From NCBI RefSeq assembly GCF_019145205.1, contig NZ_JAHSTT010000001.1:124001-188000 (forward strand): a DNA stretch of 64,000 bases. The letters run 5' to 3'. The DNA is from Pseudomonas khavaziana (lineage in GTDB: Bacteria > Pseudomonadota > Gammaproteobacteria > Pseudomonadales > Pseudomonadaceae). Positions 50,128 to 59,214 of the stretch are shown here, one piece after another (the first letter of the stretch is position 1; every line of letters starts with the position of its first letter). Under the pieces are notes generated by a model. It ran no database searches. It was given only the letters and a program-made list of their open reading frames with translations, and had not been told where the DNA came from. A program made the translations under genes and the position numbers.

Positions 50128-51492
50128 TTAGACAGGCAGGGTAATGCCAAAGGTGTTGCCGCCGTGCTCGCTGCGCACAAACACATCCCCACCATGCATC
50201 AACGCAATCGCCTTGACGATGGCCAGCCCCAGCCCGTGGTTCGCCCCGCTGTTGCTACGCGACGCATCTACCCGATAGAAACGTTCGAACAGCCGTGGCA
50301 AGTGCTCGCGGGCAATCGCCTCGCCGGGGTTGGTCACGCCGATTACCACTTGTTGCTCCCGCACCTCGATGTGTACGTCGATCACCTGCCCCGGCGCGGT
50401 GTGCTGCACCGCATTGCTCAGCAGGTTGATCAGCGCTCGGCGCAGGTGGGCCTTTTCGATCTGCACCCGAGCGTCGCCGTGCACACGCACCTGCACCTGG
50501 GCATCTTCGAGGATGAAATCCAGGTAGTCGAGGGTGGTGGCCACTTCATCGGCCAGGGCGCTTTCGATCAACTTGGTGGCCTTACTGCCCTGGTCGGCGC
50601 TGGCGAGGAATAGCATGTCGTTGATGATCGAGCGTAGCCGTTCCAGCTCTTCGAGGTTTGATTGCAGCACCTCGAAATATTGCTCTGCTGAACGACCACG
50701 GGTGAGGGCCACTTGGGTCTGGCCGATCAGGTTGGTCAGCGGTGAGCGCAGTTCGTGGGCCACGTCGGCGTTGAAGGATTCCAGGCGCGAGTAGGCCTGT
50801 TCGACGCGGTCGAGGGTGGCGTTGAACGAATTGACGAACTGGCTCAGTTCCGGCGGCAGCGGTGACAGGTGCAAGCGCCCGGAAAGTTTGGGGGGCGCAA
50901 GTTTCTGCGCCTCATCCGAGAGTTTGCCCAGGGGCTTGAGGCCGATGCGTGCGACCCAGAACCCCAGCAGCGCCGCCAGCACCACACCGACCAGTGCCAG
51001 GCTGACCAGCGCTACCAGCAAGTGGTGCTGGGTGGCGCGGAAGTTTTCGGTGTCGATGGCGATCATGAAGCGCAGCGCCGGACGTTGGTCCTTGGCCGCA
51101 AACTGACTGACCAGCACCTTGAACGGATAATCGTGGCCGGGCAGGCGCAGGTCGCGCTTGCCTGTCGGACCCTGTGCAAAGGCGCGGATTTGCGCATCGG
51201 GCTCGCCGTATTCATAGCTTGGGTCGCTGCTGACCACCCAGAAACGGATACGCTTGTCTTCTTCGCCCAGCAACTTGAGCTTGGCCTTGATCTTGACCCA
51301 ATGTTCCGGTGTGCCGAAACGATTGACCGACGATTCCAGCACGCTGTAGCGCGCATCCAGCTCGGCCCCCGGCAATAAGCCCAGGCCGCGATCCACCTGC
51401 TGATACAGCGCGCCGCCGATCAGCACGAAGATCAGCAACGCCACCAAGGTGAACATGCTGCTCAGGCGCAGGGCAATGGAATTAGCCGACAC
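50128..51492 (-). CDS. Two-component sensor histidine kinase (CusS/CzcS-like)
   Basis: A 454-aa membrane kinase. A first helix (about 9-29, MFTLVALLIFVLIGGALY) is followed by a periplasmic domain of about 135 residues and a second helix. Then come HAMP, a dimerisation/phosphoacceptor domain with FNADVAHELRSPLTNL (the His is the phosphorylation site), and an ATPase domain with N, G1 and G2 boxes (LLSNAVQHTAPG, ANHGLGLAIVKAI). A GTG start at 51492 is used: GGAG lies seven bases upstream and it overlaps the regulator gene by 11 bases. It probably senses an envelope signal or a pump substrate. Metal sensing is possible but not shown. Confidence 0.9.
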   Translation of the reverse strand: MSANSIALRLSSMFTLVALLIFVLIGGALYQQVDRGLGLLPGAELDARYSVLESSVNRFGTPEHWVKIKAKLKLLGEEDKRIRFWVVSSDPSYEYGEPDAQIRAFAQGPTGKRDLRLPGHDYPFKVLVSQFAAKDQRPALRFMIAIDTENFRATQHHLLVALVSLALVGVVLAALLGFWVARIGLKPLGKLSDEAQKLAPPKLSGRLHLSPLPPELSQFVNSFNATLDRVEQAYSRLESFNADVAHELRSPLTNLIGQTQVALTRGRSAEQYFEVLQSNLEELERLRSIINDMLFLASADQGSKATKLIESALADEVATTLDYLDFILEDAQVQVRVHGDARVQIEKAHLRRALINLLSNAVQHTAPGQVIDVHIEVREQQVVIGVTNPGEAIAREHLPRLFERFYRVDASRSNSGANHGLGLAIVKAIALMHGGDVFVRSEHGGNTFGITLPV

Positions 51493-52159
51493 TACGGTTC
51501 TCCAGCACATAACCCATGCCGCGAATGGTGTGCAGCAACTTGTGTTCGAACGGCCCGTCGAGTTTGGCGCGCAGGCGTTTGATCGCAACCTCCACGACGT
51601 TGGCGTCGCTGTCGAAATTGATATCCCAGACCATCTCGGCAATGGCGGTCTTGGACAGGATTTCACCCTGGCGCCGCGCCAATACGCTGAGCAGCGAGAA
51701 CTCCTTGGCGGTCAGGTCCAGGCGTTGGCCGTTGCGGCTGGCCTTGCGGCTGATCAGGTCGATCCATAAGTCGGCGACCGTAACCTGCACCGGTTCGTGA
51801 CCACCGCTGCGGCGGGTCAGGGCTTGCAGGCGCGCTACCAGTTCCAGAAACGAAAACGGTTTGCCCAGGTAATCGTCGGCGCCTTCGCGCAGGCCGCGGA
51901 TGCGGTCTTCCACGCGCTCGCGGGCGGTGAGCATGATCACCGGCGTCTGCTTGCGGGCGCGCAACGCACGCAACACACCAAAGCCGTCCAGGCCGGGCAG
52001 CATCACATCGAGCACGATCACCGCGTAATCGTTTTCCAGCGCCAGGTGCAGACCCTCGACGCCTTCACGCGCCACGTCGACGGTGTAGCCTTGCTCCGTA
52101 AGGCCGCGGTGCAGGTAGTCCGCGGTTTTCTCTTCATCTTCAATAATCAGGACGCGCAT
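51482..52159 (-). CDS. OmpR-family response regulator
   Basis: A 225-aa regulator. The receiver domain (about 1-120) has acidic-pocket EDEEKTADYL, phospho-acceptor Asp in VIVLDVMLPGLDG and Lys in DDYLGKPF. The winged-helix output domain is at about 128-220. The ATG at 52159 follows GAGG and lies seven bases after the RND pump stop, so it is co-transcribed with the pump it probably controls. The gene order (fusion protein, pump, regulator, kinase) is the one I recall for P. aeruginosa PA1435-PA1438. Confidence 0.92.
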   Translation of the reverse strand: MRVLIIEDEEKTADYLHRGLTEQGYTVDVAREGVEGLHLALENDYAVIVLDVMLPGLDGFGVLRALRARKQTPVIMLTARERVEDRIRGLREGADDYLGKPFSFLELVARLQALTRRSGGHEPVQVTVADLWIDLISRKASRNGQRLDLTAKEFSLLSVLARRQGEILSKTAIAEMVWDINFDSDANVVEVAIKRLRAKLDGPFEHKLLHTIRGMGYVLENRSVG

Positions 52160-52166
52160 GACCGCC

Positions 52167-55100
52167 TCAGTGTGTGGTCGCCAGCGCCAGCGCTGGTTTG
52201 GGCCTGTGGAAAAACCGTTCAAGGTACAAGTATATGACCGGCGTAGTGAACAGCGTCAGTGCCTGGCTCACCAGCAAGCCACCGACTACCGCGATGCCCA
52301 ACGGCTGACGCAGTTCCGCACCCGGTCCCGAGCCCAGCATCAACGGCACTGCGCCAAGCAAGGCGGCGAGGGTGGTCATGATGATTGGGCGGAACCGCGT
52401 GACGCAGGCTTCGTAAATCGCATCCTGCGGCGGCAACCCACGTACGCGTTGGGCTTCCAGGGCAAAGTCGATCATCAGGATGCCGTTCTTCTTCACAATG
52501 CCGATCAGCAATACCAGGCCGATCAAGGCCATGATTGAAAAATCCTGGCCCAGCAGCCACAGCATGACCAGCGCACCGAGGCCCGCCGAGGGGAGGGTGG
52601 AAATGATCGTCAGCGGGTGCACGAAACTCTCGTACAACACACCCAAGATAATGTAGACCGCCACCAGCGCCGCAAGGATCAACCACGGCTGGCTGGCCAG
52701 CGAACTCTGGAACGCCTGGGCCGCGCCCTGGAAATTGCCGATCAGGGTACTCGGCATGCCGATGTCGTTCTTGGCCTGGTCGAGCATGATCACGGCATCG
52801 CCCAGGGCCACGCCGGGGGCGAGGTTGAACGACAGGTTGGCGGCGGGGAACATGCCGTCATGGCTGATGGATAACGGCCCCACGCTCGGCGGGTCGACCT
52901 TGGCCAGCGCCGACAACGGCACCATCTCGTTGGTCAGCGGCGAGCGCAGGTAGAAGTAATTGAGGCTTTCGGCCTTGCCGCGCTGTTGGCTGTCCAGTTC
53001 GAGTATCACTTGGTATTGGTTGATCTCGGTCTGGAACTCGTTGATCTGGCGCTGGCCGAAGGCGTCGTACAGGGCCTGGTCGACATCGGTGGCGGTCAGG
53101 CCGAAGCGGGCAGCGGCCTGGCGGTCGATACTGATGTGGGTGATGCTGCCGCCCAGTTGCAGGTCATTGGACAGGTCGCGAAACGCCGGGTTGGCGCGCA
53201 GTTTTTCGGTGAGGCGTTGGGTCCAGGTGTTCAGCGTCGGGCCGTCATTGCTCTTGAGCACATACTGGTACTGGGCGCGGCTGGGGCCGGAGCTCAGGTT
53301 GATGTCCTGGCCAGCGCGCAGGTACAGCACGATACCCGGCACCTTGGCCAGTTGTGGGCGCAGGCGATCGATGAACTGGCTGGCGGATACGTCACGCTCA
53401 CCGCGGTCTTTCAAGGCAATCCAGAAGCGCCCGTTGGCGATGGTCTGGTTGCTGCCGGTGACGCCCACTGAGTGGGAGAAGGCTTGCACTGCCGGGTCGG
53501 CTTTGACGATCTCGGCCAGTGCCTTGTGCTTGGCCACCATGTCCGGGTATGACACATCGGCCGCCGCCTCGCTGGTGCCGAGCACAAAACCGGTGTCCTG
53601 GACCGGGAAGAAACCCTTGGGGATAAACACGTAGCCGACCACGGCCAGGGCCAGGGTCACCGCGAAGATCGCGGCCATGCTGCGTTGGTGGTCCAGCGCA
53701 CGGCGCAGGTTGCGTGCATAGCCGGCCAGCAGGCGTTCGCTGACGGTGGGCTTGGCGTGGGCGTGATGGGTGGGTGCACGCATGAACAGGGCCGCCAATG
53801 TCGGTGCCAGGGTCAGCGAAACCACCACCGAAATCAGGATGGTCGAGGTGGCTGTCAGCGCGAACTCCTTGAACAGCCGCCCGACCACGCCGCCCATGAA
53901 CAGCAGCGGAATAAACGCCGCCACCAGCGAGAAGCTGATGGACACCACGGTAAAACCAATCTCGCCGGAACCCTTGATCGCGGCTTCGCGCTTGCCCAGG
54001 CCCGCCTCCAGGTGCCGGTGAATGTTCTCCACCACCACAATCGCATCGTCGACCACAAAGCCCACGGCAATCACGATGGCCACCAGGGTCAGGTTATTCA
54101 GGCTGAACCCCATCAGGTACATCAGGGCGAAACTGGCCACCAGCGATACGCCAAGCACAGCCGACACAATCAGCGTCGCCGACAACTGGCGCAGGAACAG
54201 CGCCATGACCGCCACCACCAGCAGGATAGCGATCAGCAGGGTCATTTCCACTTCATGCAATGAGGCGCGGATGGTTTTGGTGCGGTCGGTCAATACACTC
54301 ACCTGCACCGAGGCCGGCAACATGCCTTGCAGGCGCGGCAGTTCGGCTTGAATGCGGTCGACGGTCTCGACGATGTTGGCGCCGGGCTGGCGTGAAATCA
54401 CCAGGTTCACGCCCGGGGTATCGCCGGACCAGGCTTGCACGTAGGCGTTTTCTGAACCATTGACGACTTTGGCGATATCACGCAGTTGCACCGGCGCGCC
54501 GTCCTTGTAGGAAACGATCAGCTGACCGTATTCCTCCGGGTGAAACAGTTGGTCGTTAGTCGACAGTGTCGACACGCTGTCCTCGCCATAGATCGCGCCC
54601 TTGGCCAGGTTCAGGCTCGATTGCTGGATGGCCAGGCGGATATCGGCGAGGGTCAGGCCGATGGCCGCCAGCTTATCAGGGGATGCCTGCACACGAATCG
54701 CCGGACGCTGCTGGCCGGTGATGTTGATCTGGCCGACGCCGTCGATCTGGCTGATCTGGCGCGCCAGCAGGGTTTCCACGTAGTCGCTCAGCTCAGTGCT
54801 GGGCATGCTGGCTGAGCTGACGCTGAGGATCAGCACCGGGCTGTCCGCCGGGTTGACCTTTCTCCAGGTCGGCAAACTCGGCATATCGCTGGGCAGCTTG
54901 CCCGATGCGGTGTTGATCGCGGCCTGGACTTCCTGGGCGGCGGTGTCGATGCTTTTTTCCAGGGTGAATTGCAGGGTCAGCTGGCTGGACCCCAGGGCGC
55001 TGCTGGAGGTCATCTGGGTTATGCCGGGGATGGCACTGAATTGCACCTCCAGGGGCGTGGCCACCGATGAGGCCATGGTATCCGGGCTGGCGCCGGGCAG

Positions 55101-55262
55101 TTGCGCGGTAACCTGGATCGTCGGGAATTCCGCTTCCGGCAGTGGCGCGACGGACAGGCGCGGGAAGGCAATGATCCCCAACAAGACCAAGGCGAAGGTC
55201 AGCAGCAGGGTAGCGACCGGGTGATCGACACACCAGGCCGAGGGCGAACGGCTGCCGTTCAT
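52167..55262 (-). CDS. RND multidrug efflux transporter, HAE1 family
   Basis: A 1031-aa RND inner-membrane pump with 12 helices and two large periplasmic loops. The proton-relay aspartates lie in VGFVVDDAIVVVENI. The N-terminus CVDHPVATLLLTFALVLLG and PEAEFPTIQV resemble MdtB/MdtC-type transporters. It exports hydrophobic or amphiphilic drugs together with the fusion protein encoded upstream and an outer-membrane channel. The start overlaps the stop of the fusion-protein gene. No outer-membrane factor is in this operon. Confidence 0.94.
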   Translation of the reverse strand: MNGSRSPSAWCVDHPVATLLLTFALVLLGIIAFPRLSVAPLPEAEFPTIQVTAQLPGASPDTMASSVATPLEVQFSAIPGITQMTSSSALGSSQLTLQFTLEKSIDTAAQEVQAAINTASGKLPSDMPSLPTWRKVNPADSPVLILSVSSASMPSTELSDYVETLLARQISQIDGVGQINITGQQRPAIRVQASPDKLAAIGLTLADIRLAIQQSSLNLAKGAIYGEDSVSTLSTNDQLFHPEEYGQLIVSYKDGAPVQLRDIAKVVNGSENAYVQAWSGDTPGVNLVISRQPGANIVETVDRIQAELPRLQGMLPASVQVSVLTDRTKTIRASLHEVEMTLLIAILLVVAVMALFLRQLSATLIVSAVLGVSLVASFALMYLMGFSLNNLTLVAIVIAVGFVVDDAIVVVENIHRHLEAGLGKREAAIKGSGEIGFTVVSISFSLVAAFIPLLFMGGVVGRLFKEFALTATSTILISVVVSLTLAPTLAALFMRAPTHHAHAKPTVSERLLAGYARNLRRALDHQRSMAAIFAVTLALAVVGYVFIPKGFFPVQDTGFVLGTSEAAADVSYPDMVAKHKALAEIVKADPAVQAFSHSVGVTGSNQTIANGRFWIALKDRGERDVSASQFIDRLRPQLAKVPGIVLYLRAGQDINLSSGPSRAQYQYVLKSNDGPTLNTWTQRLTEKLRANPAFRDLSNDLQLGGSITHISIDRQAAARFGLTATDVDQALYDAFGQRQINEFQTEINQYQVILELDSQQRGKAESLNYFYLRSPLTNEMVPLSALAKVDPPSVGPLSISHDGMFPAANLSFNLAPGVALGDAVIMLDQAKNDIGMPSTLIGNFQGAAQAFQSSLASQPWLILAALVAVYIILGVLYESFVHPLTIISTLPSAGLGALVMLWLLGQDFSIMALIGLVLLIGIVKKNGILMIDFALEAQRVRGLPPQDAIYEACVTRFRPIIMTTLAALLGAVPLMLGSGPGAELRQPLGIAVVGGLLVSQALTLFTTPVIYLYLERFFHRPKPALALATTH

Positions 55263-56425
55263 GGTTGCACCTTGGCTTCAGCGGTCTGGATTACCTGCGG
55301 CGGCTCCTTGAGCACCTCCACCCGGGCACCCGCCTTGAGCCGCGACTGACCGTCGCTGACCAGCACATCCCCGGCCTGCACGCCCTGGATGATGTTGATC
55401 TCGCTGTCCTGGTAGGCGACGTGCACCGGCACCACCTCCACGGTGTCATCGCTTACCCGGTACACGAAGTGCGAGTCCAGGCCACGCTGCACCACGGTGG
55501 GCGGCACCACCAGAGCGTTCTTGTCGAGGGCGGTCTGGATCTTGATGGTCACCAGTTGCCCAGGCCACAGCTTTTGCGCGGGGTTGTTGAACTCGGCCTT
55601 GGCCCGCAGGGTGCCGGTGGTGGAACTGATCTGGTTGTCGATCAGGCTCAGGTGGCCTTCGCCGAGCAGGTCGCCGGTCTGGCCGTCGGTGTCGGCGCCC
55701 AGGTAGGCATCGACACTTGCCCGGGTCGGCGCGGCAATCAGGCGCTGCAAGGTCGGCAGCATTTGCTGGGGCAGGGAGAATGTCACGGCTATCGGGTCGA
55801 TCTGGGTGACTGAAAACAGTCCCTGGGTGTCGCTCATGCGCAGAAAGTTACCTTCGTCCACGCTGCGAATACCCACGCGACCGCTGACCGGGGAGCGAAT
55901 CTGGGTGTAGGAAAGTTGTACCTGAGCCGCATCTATCGCGGCCTGGTTGCCCTGGGCCGTGGCCTTGAGCTGGTTGACCAGCGCCTGTTGCTGATCATAG
56001 GTCTGCTTTGACACGCCGTCGTCAATGCTCAGCTCCTTATAGCGCTTGAGGTTGACCAGTGCCACTTGCAGTTGCGCCTGGCTTTCGCCCAATTGCGCCT
56101 TGGCCTGGTCGAGGCTCGCCCGGATGGCGCGGTCGTCGATGCTTGCCAGCAAGTCACCGGCTTTCACCAGTTGGCCTTCCTTGACCAGCAGTTTGGTGAG
56201 GATGCCGTCAATCTGCGGACGAATCACCACACTGTGCAACGACAACACCGAGCCGATGCCGGTGACGAACCGCGGAACATCCTGTTGCACCACGCTCACC
56301 ACCCGAACGGGAACTGCGCTGGGCGCTGCCAGCCGGGTCTTGGCCGGGCGGGTCAACGCCCAGGCTGCAACGGCCAGTATCAGGAGTACGCCCACCATCA
56401 GGGCCGTGTTTCGTTTTATGTGCAT
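55259..56425 (-). CDS. RND efflux periplasmic adaptor (membrane fusion protein), MdtA-like
   Basis: A 388-aa adaptor with one N-terminal membrane anchor (about 8-28, LMVGVLLILAVAAWAL), a lipoyl/barrel-sandwich domain (IRPQIDGILTKLLVKEGQLVKAGD and RSPVSGRVGIRSVDEGNFL) flanking an alpha-hairpin (about 95-165), and a beta-barrel domain. It couples the RND pump to an outer-membrane channel. The start is uncertain: the ATG at 56425 lacks a strong Shine-Dalgarno, and an in-frame TTG at 56452 is the alternative. First gene of the operon. Confidence 0.9.
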   Translation of the reverse strand: MHIKRNTALMVGVLLILAVAAWALTRPAKTRLAAPSAVPVRVVSVVQQDVPRFVTGIGSVLSLHSVVIRPQIDGILTKLLVKEGQLVKAGDLLASIDDRAIRASLDQAKAQLGESQAQLQVALVNLKRYKELSIDDGVSKQTYDQQQALVNQLKATAQGNQAAIDAAQVQLSYTQIRSPVSGRVGIRSVDEGNFLRMSDTQGLFSVTQIDPIAVTFSLPQQMLPTLQRLIAAPTRASVDAYLGADTDGQTGDLLGEGHLSLIDNQISSTTGTLRAKAEFNNPAQKLWPGQLVTIKIQTALDKNALVVPPTVVQRGLDSHFVYRVSDDTVEVVPVHVAYQDSEINIIQGVQAGDVLVSDGQSRLKAGARVEVLKEPPQVIQTAEAKVQP

Positions 56426-56447
56426 GGAAGGACGCCAGCGGCGCAGT

Positions 56448-56486
56448 TGCAAGTTTCAAGCTGCAAGCTGCAAGTTGAAGTTTGAA
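56448..56486. repeat. GCAAGCT heptamer repeat
   Basis: Imperfect tandem copies of a 7-base unit (TTGCAAG..CAAGCTGCAAGCTGCAAG..) lie directly upstream of the efflux operon, between its start and promoter region. I recall similar heptamer runs in many Pseudomonas intergenic regions. Confidence 0.6.
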
Positions 56487-56639
56487 TGAGTGCTTTATAG
56501 CGCTGTCATGCGGTCAGTACAGTGACGGCAAACTGACAGCGGTGACAGCTGGGGGCTTTGACTTCGGTTGAAGCGTACCGCTGGCAGCTCCAGCCCCGTA
56601 TACTCGCGCTTTTATGCCTATAGCTGCGCCGGAGCCCTT

Positions 56640-56873
56640 ATGTCTTCCCCCACCCAACCCCCTGTCGAAGCGGCCGAACTCGTCGACTTGGACACTGCCG
56701 ACGGCGTTGAAAAAGCCGAGATCCCGGCGTTCAAGTTCCCTTTCAAACCGGGTGAGCTGGCCGGGGCAAAGCATGCCGGCCAGCCCTGGTACAAAGGCGG
56801 CGCCAAGAATGGCCATGCCAAGACGCCGGGTATGGCGCCACCGGGCACTCGTCGTTCGATGGGTAAACGTTAG
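56640..56873 (+). CDS. Small conserved-looking protein of unknown function
   Basis: A 77-aa soluble protein that I do not recognise. The first 25 residues are acidic (VEAAELVDLDTADGVEKAEI). The rest is basic and rich in Pro, Gly and Lys (FKFPFKPGELAGAKHAGQP, then KGGAKNGHAKTPG), ending in RRSMGKR. No signal peptide or helix is visible; the charge split and Gly/Pro content suggest a mostly disordered protein, perhaps nucleic-acid or ribosome binding. GGAG precedes the ATG. Third-position GC bias fits a real gene. Confidence 0.6.
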   Translation: MSSPTQPPVEAAELVDLDTADGVEKAEIPAFKFPFKPGELAGAKHAGQPWYKGGAKNGHAKTPGMAPPGTRRSMGKR

Positions 56874-57037
56874 GATCAAAGTTTGTTGCGCTGTATCGGC
56901 TGTTGCCTACGGCGTATGTAGATATTTCTGATTGTAGGTCCGCGCCCATTTCTTGAAAGCTGGCACAGCATTTTACTCCGCCCCAATGACGCTCATCGGG
57001 GGCGGTGAGCCAGTTTTTCCCGGAAAAGGACGTTCCT

Positions 57038-57820
57038 GTGGCCCTGATACACATTTGTGCAGTGTTTGCTCTCTTGCTGTCGACGACTGTTGCTGCCGCC
57101 AGCGATCAACCACGGCACGAAATCCGTTTCGCCGTCGCCGCGCACTTCCCGCCGTTCCAACACCGCAACTCGCAAGGACAACTGGTGGGGCTGAATATCG
57201 AACTGGGCAACGCCCTGTGCGAGCAACTCAACGTGCGCTGTACCTGGGTCGACCAGGTGGTCATGGAAAACTTCCCGGCCCTTGAAGGCCGAATGTTCGA
57301 CGCGATCATGGGCATGGCGCCGACGTCGAATCGGCGACAACGGGTGAGCTTTACCCATGCGCTCTACCCCATCACTACTCGCTTGGTGGCCCGGAAAACA
57401 GCTGGCCTGACTCCTGATCGGCGGTCGCTCAAGGGCAAGCGTGTCGGGGTCTTGGTCAGAAGCAATCGTGAAGCCTTTGCCCTGTCGCAGTGGGCGCCGG
57501 CAGGCGTGATCATCAAGAGCTTCTGGCTAAACGATCAACTGATCAACAGCCTCCTCGCAGGCGATATCGATGCGACCCTGCAAGGTGCGGTAGAGATACG
57601 CGAGGCCCTGCTGGACACGGCCCAGGGCCTGGATTTCGATTTTCTCGGACCCGTTGTCTCGTCTGAGCTGTTGGGCGACAGCGTGGCGATCGCAGTGCGC
57701 AAGCTCGATACCTCGTTGCGCAATGAACTCAACCATGCGCTTGAACAGCTGATGCAAAACGGCGAATACCAGCGCATCGTCGAGCCCTATCGGCTCAATG
57801 TATTGCCCTCCAGTCCGTGA
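57038..57820 (+). CDS. Periplasmic solute-binding protein (amino-acid ABC type)
   Basis: A 260-aa SBP family 3 protein. The signal peptide (ALIHICAVFALLLSTTVAAA) is followed by the ligand-binding core RFAVAAHFPPFQHRNSQGQL and VGLNIELGNALCEQL, the usual start of lysine/arginine/ornithine/histidine-type binding proteins. No permease or ATPase gene is adjacent, so it may serve a distant transporter or a signalling role. GTG 57038 has AGGA seven bases upstream and starts right at the signal peptide; a GTG at 57005 is less likely. Confidence 0.85.
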   Translation: MALIHICAVFALLLSTTVAAASDQPRHEIRFAVAAHFPPFQHRNSQGQLVGLNIELGNALCEQLNVRCTWVDQVVMENFPALEGRMFDAIMGMAPTSNRRQRVSFTHALYPITTRLVARKTAGLTPDRRSLKGKRVGVLVRSNREAFALSQWAPAGVIIKSFWLNDQLINSLLAGDIDATLQGAVEIREALLDTAQGLDFDFLGPVVSSELLGDSVAIAVRKLDTSLRNELNHALEQLMQNGEYQRIVEPYRLNVLPSSP

Positions 57821-57876
57821 TGGCTGGGGGCAAGCCCCATCGACATGACGAGCACCCGCCAAATCCCCATCAGCTA

Positions 57877-58620
57877 TCAGGCCGCCCGCAACGAAATAAA
57901 CGCATAGTTGGCCGGCACCTCGGTGGCAATCTGAGCCCCGGCGTCCAGCAGTTGTTCGGCGATATCCATCCCGGACACATGGAACACCCATTCAGTAGCC
58001 ATGGCTGGCTGCTCTGTCGCCTGCTCAATGGCGTGGGCGAATGCCTGCATATCTGGCAGGTACGCGGTAAAGCCGTCGCCTTTGAGCGCAGTTGTCCGAA
58101 TGCCGAGCAAGGCGCACACCGCCTCCTTGGCCTGTACATCATCACGGTCGGCCTGGCGCGAACGACGGATCAGCTCAGCCAGCTCCAGGTCCATCAATTC
58201 GCCACCGACGATCAGCGCCGGGCCCTGTTCCCAGGATTGCGGCGGGCAATCCTTGGCGCCCGGGTTCAGCGGGATATGCGGGTTGATCTCCATCGGATAG
58301 ATCCGGCACACCAAAGGGCGTCGCTCATAGATGCGGCAGCGGTTGTCTTCGTCAAGATTCCGGCAGGGGCCGGCGTTGTAGGCGGCAAAGGTGATTGCCA
58401 CGAACGCCTCGGTATTGCCGCTGGGCACGACCACCGAACGGCGTTCGGCATGCTCGCGTTGTTGCAGAGGCAAACCCAGGCCGTTACGCAGGAAGCCTTC
58501 GACCAGAACGATGACATTGCCGCCGTCCGCCGCCCATTGCCGGGCCTCTTCAAGGGTCAGGGGCACATGATGGTCGTTGCAGCATTTGCCACAACCTACG
58601 CAGGAAAAATGAGTGTTCAT
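57877..58620 (-). CDS. YkgJ-family cysteine-cluster protein
   Basis: A 247-aa cytoplasmic protein of the UPF0153/YkgJ family. The N-terminal CVGCGKCCNDHHVPLT and later cysteines (CRNLDEDNRC, CRIYP) form the family's proposed zinc or iron-sulfur centre. Function is unknown. The ATG at 58620 places the first cysteine at residue 7, as usual for the family. Confidence 0.82.
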   Translation of the reverse strand: MNTHFSCVGCGKCCNDHHVPLTLEEARQWAADGGNVIVLVEGFLRNGLGLPLQQREHAERRSVVVPSGNTEAFVAITFAAYNAGPCRNLDEDNRCRIYERRPLVCRIYPMEINPHIPLNPGAKDCPPQSWEQGPALIVGGELMDLELAELIRRSRQADRDDVQAKEAVCALLGIRTTALKGDGFTAYLPDMQAFAHAIEQATEQPAMATEWVFHVSGMDIAEQLLDAGAQIATEVPANYAFISLRAA

Positions 58621-58728
58621 GACGGATCTGTCACCAGGCAAGTTCAGAGGAGACGCTTGAGGGGTGACGGGTTTTTACCTCTATCCACCGCTCGGGCTCT
58701 CTGGAAGCAAGTTATGCGCCAGTGGTTA

Positions 58729-59211
58729 TCAGTCCTTGGGCAATACGTCCCGTAGGACAAATTTCATACCTGCACTTTCATACAGCTGCCGGGCGCGCAA
58801 GTTGCTCTCCAGCACCTTAAGGTCCACATAAGGTTCGCCGCGCTGCTTGAACATCTGGAAGGCCTGCAGCAACAAGGCGCGGCCCAGTCCCTGGCCCTGG
58901 GCGCAAGGGTGTACGCAGAGATTCTTGATAAAGGCGCTGGTCCAGCATTGCGCCACCCCAAGGATGCCGTCGGCGTTACTGGCTACCAGGCACAATGTCG
59001 GATCGAACTCGGCATTGGTGACGAATTGCCGGCGCCATTCATCCAGCCTGGCGACACGGCCGCCGCCCTGGTCCTGGGTCATGCGCAGCACGGCATGGAT
59101 CGCCGGGGCCAGTTCATCCCGGTAATGATCCAGCCGCGTATCTGTTGGCCACTGCGGGGCGGGCAGGCTGCCTGTGAGGTCGCGACGCAGCAGCTGGAAA
59201 TAATCGGCCAA
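58729..59211 (-). CDS. GNAT-family N-acetyltransferase
   Basis: A 160-aa acetyltransferase. The acetyl-CoA-binding motif A is VHPCAQGQGLGRALLLQAF, followed by the typical LKVLESNLRARQLYESAGM (motif B). The substrate is not predictable. It begins four bases after the cheV stop, so it is probably co-transcribed with cheV. Confidence 0.88.
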   Translation of the reverse strand: MADYFQLLRRDLTGSLPAPQWPTDTRLDHYRDELAPAIHAVLRMTQDQGGGRVARLDEWRRQFVTNAEFDPTLCLVASNADGILGVAQCWTSAFIKNLCVHPCAQGQGLGRALLLQAFQMFKQRGEPYVDLKVLESNLRARQLYESAGMKFVLRDVLPKD

Positions 59212-59214
59212 CGC

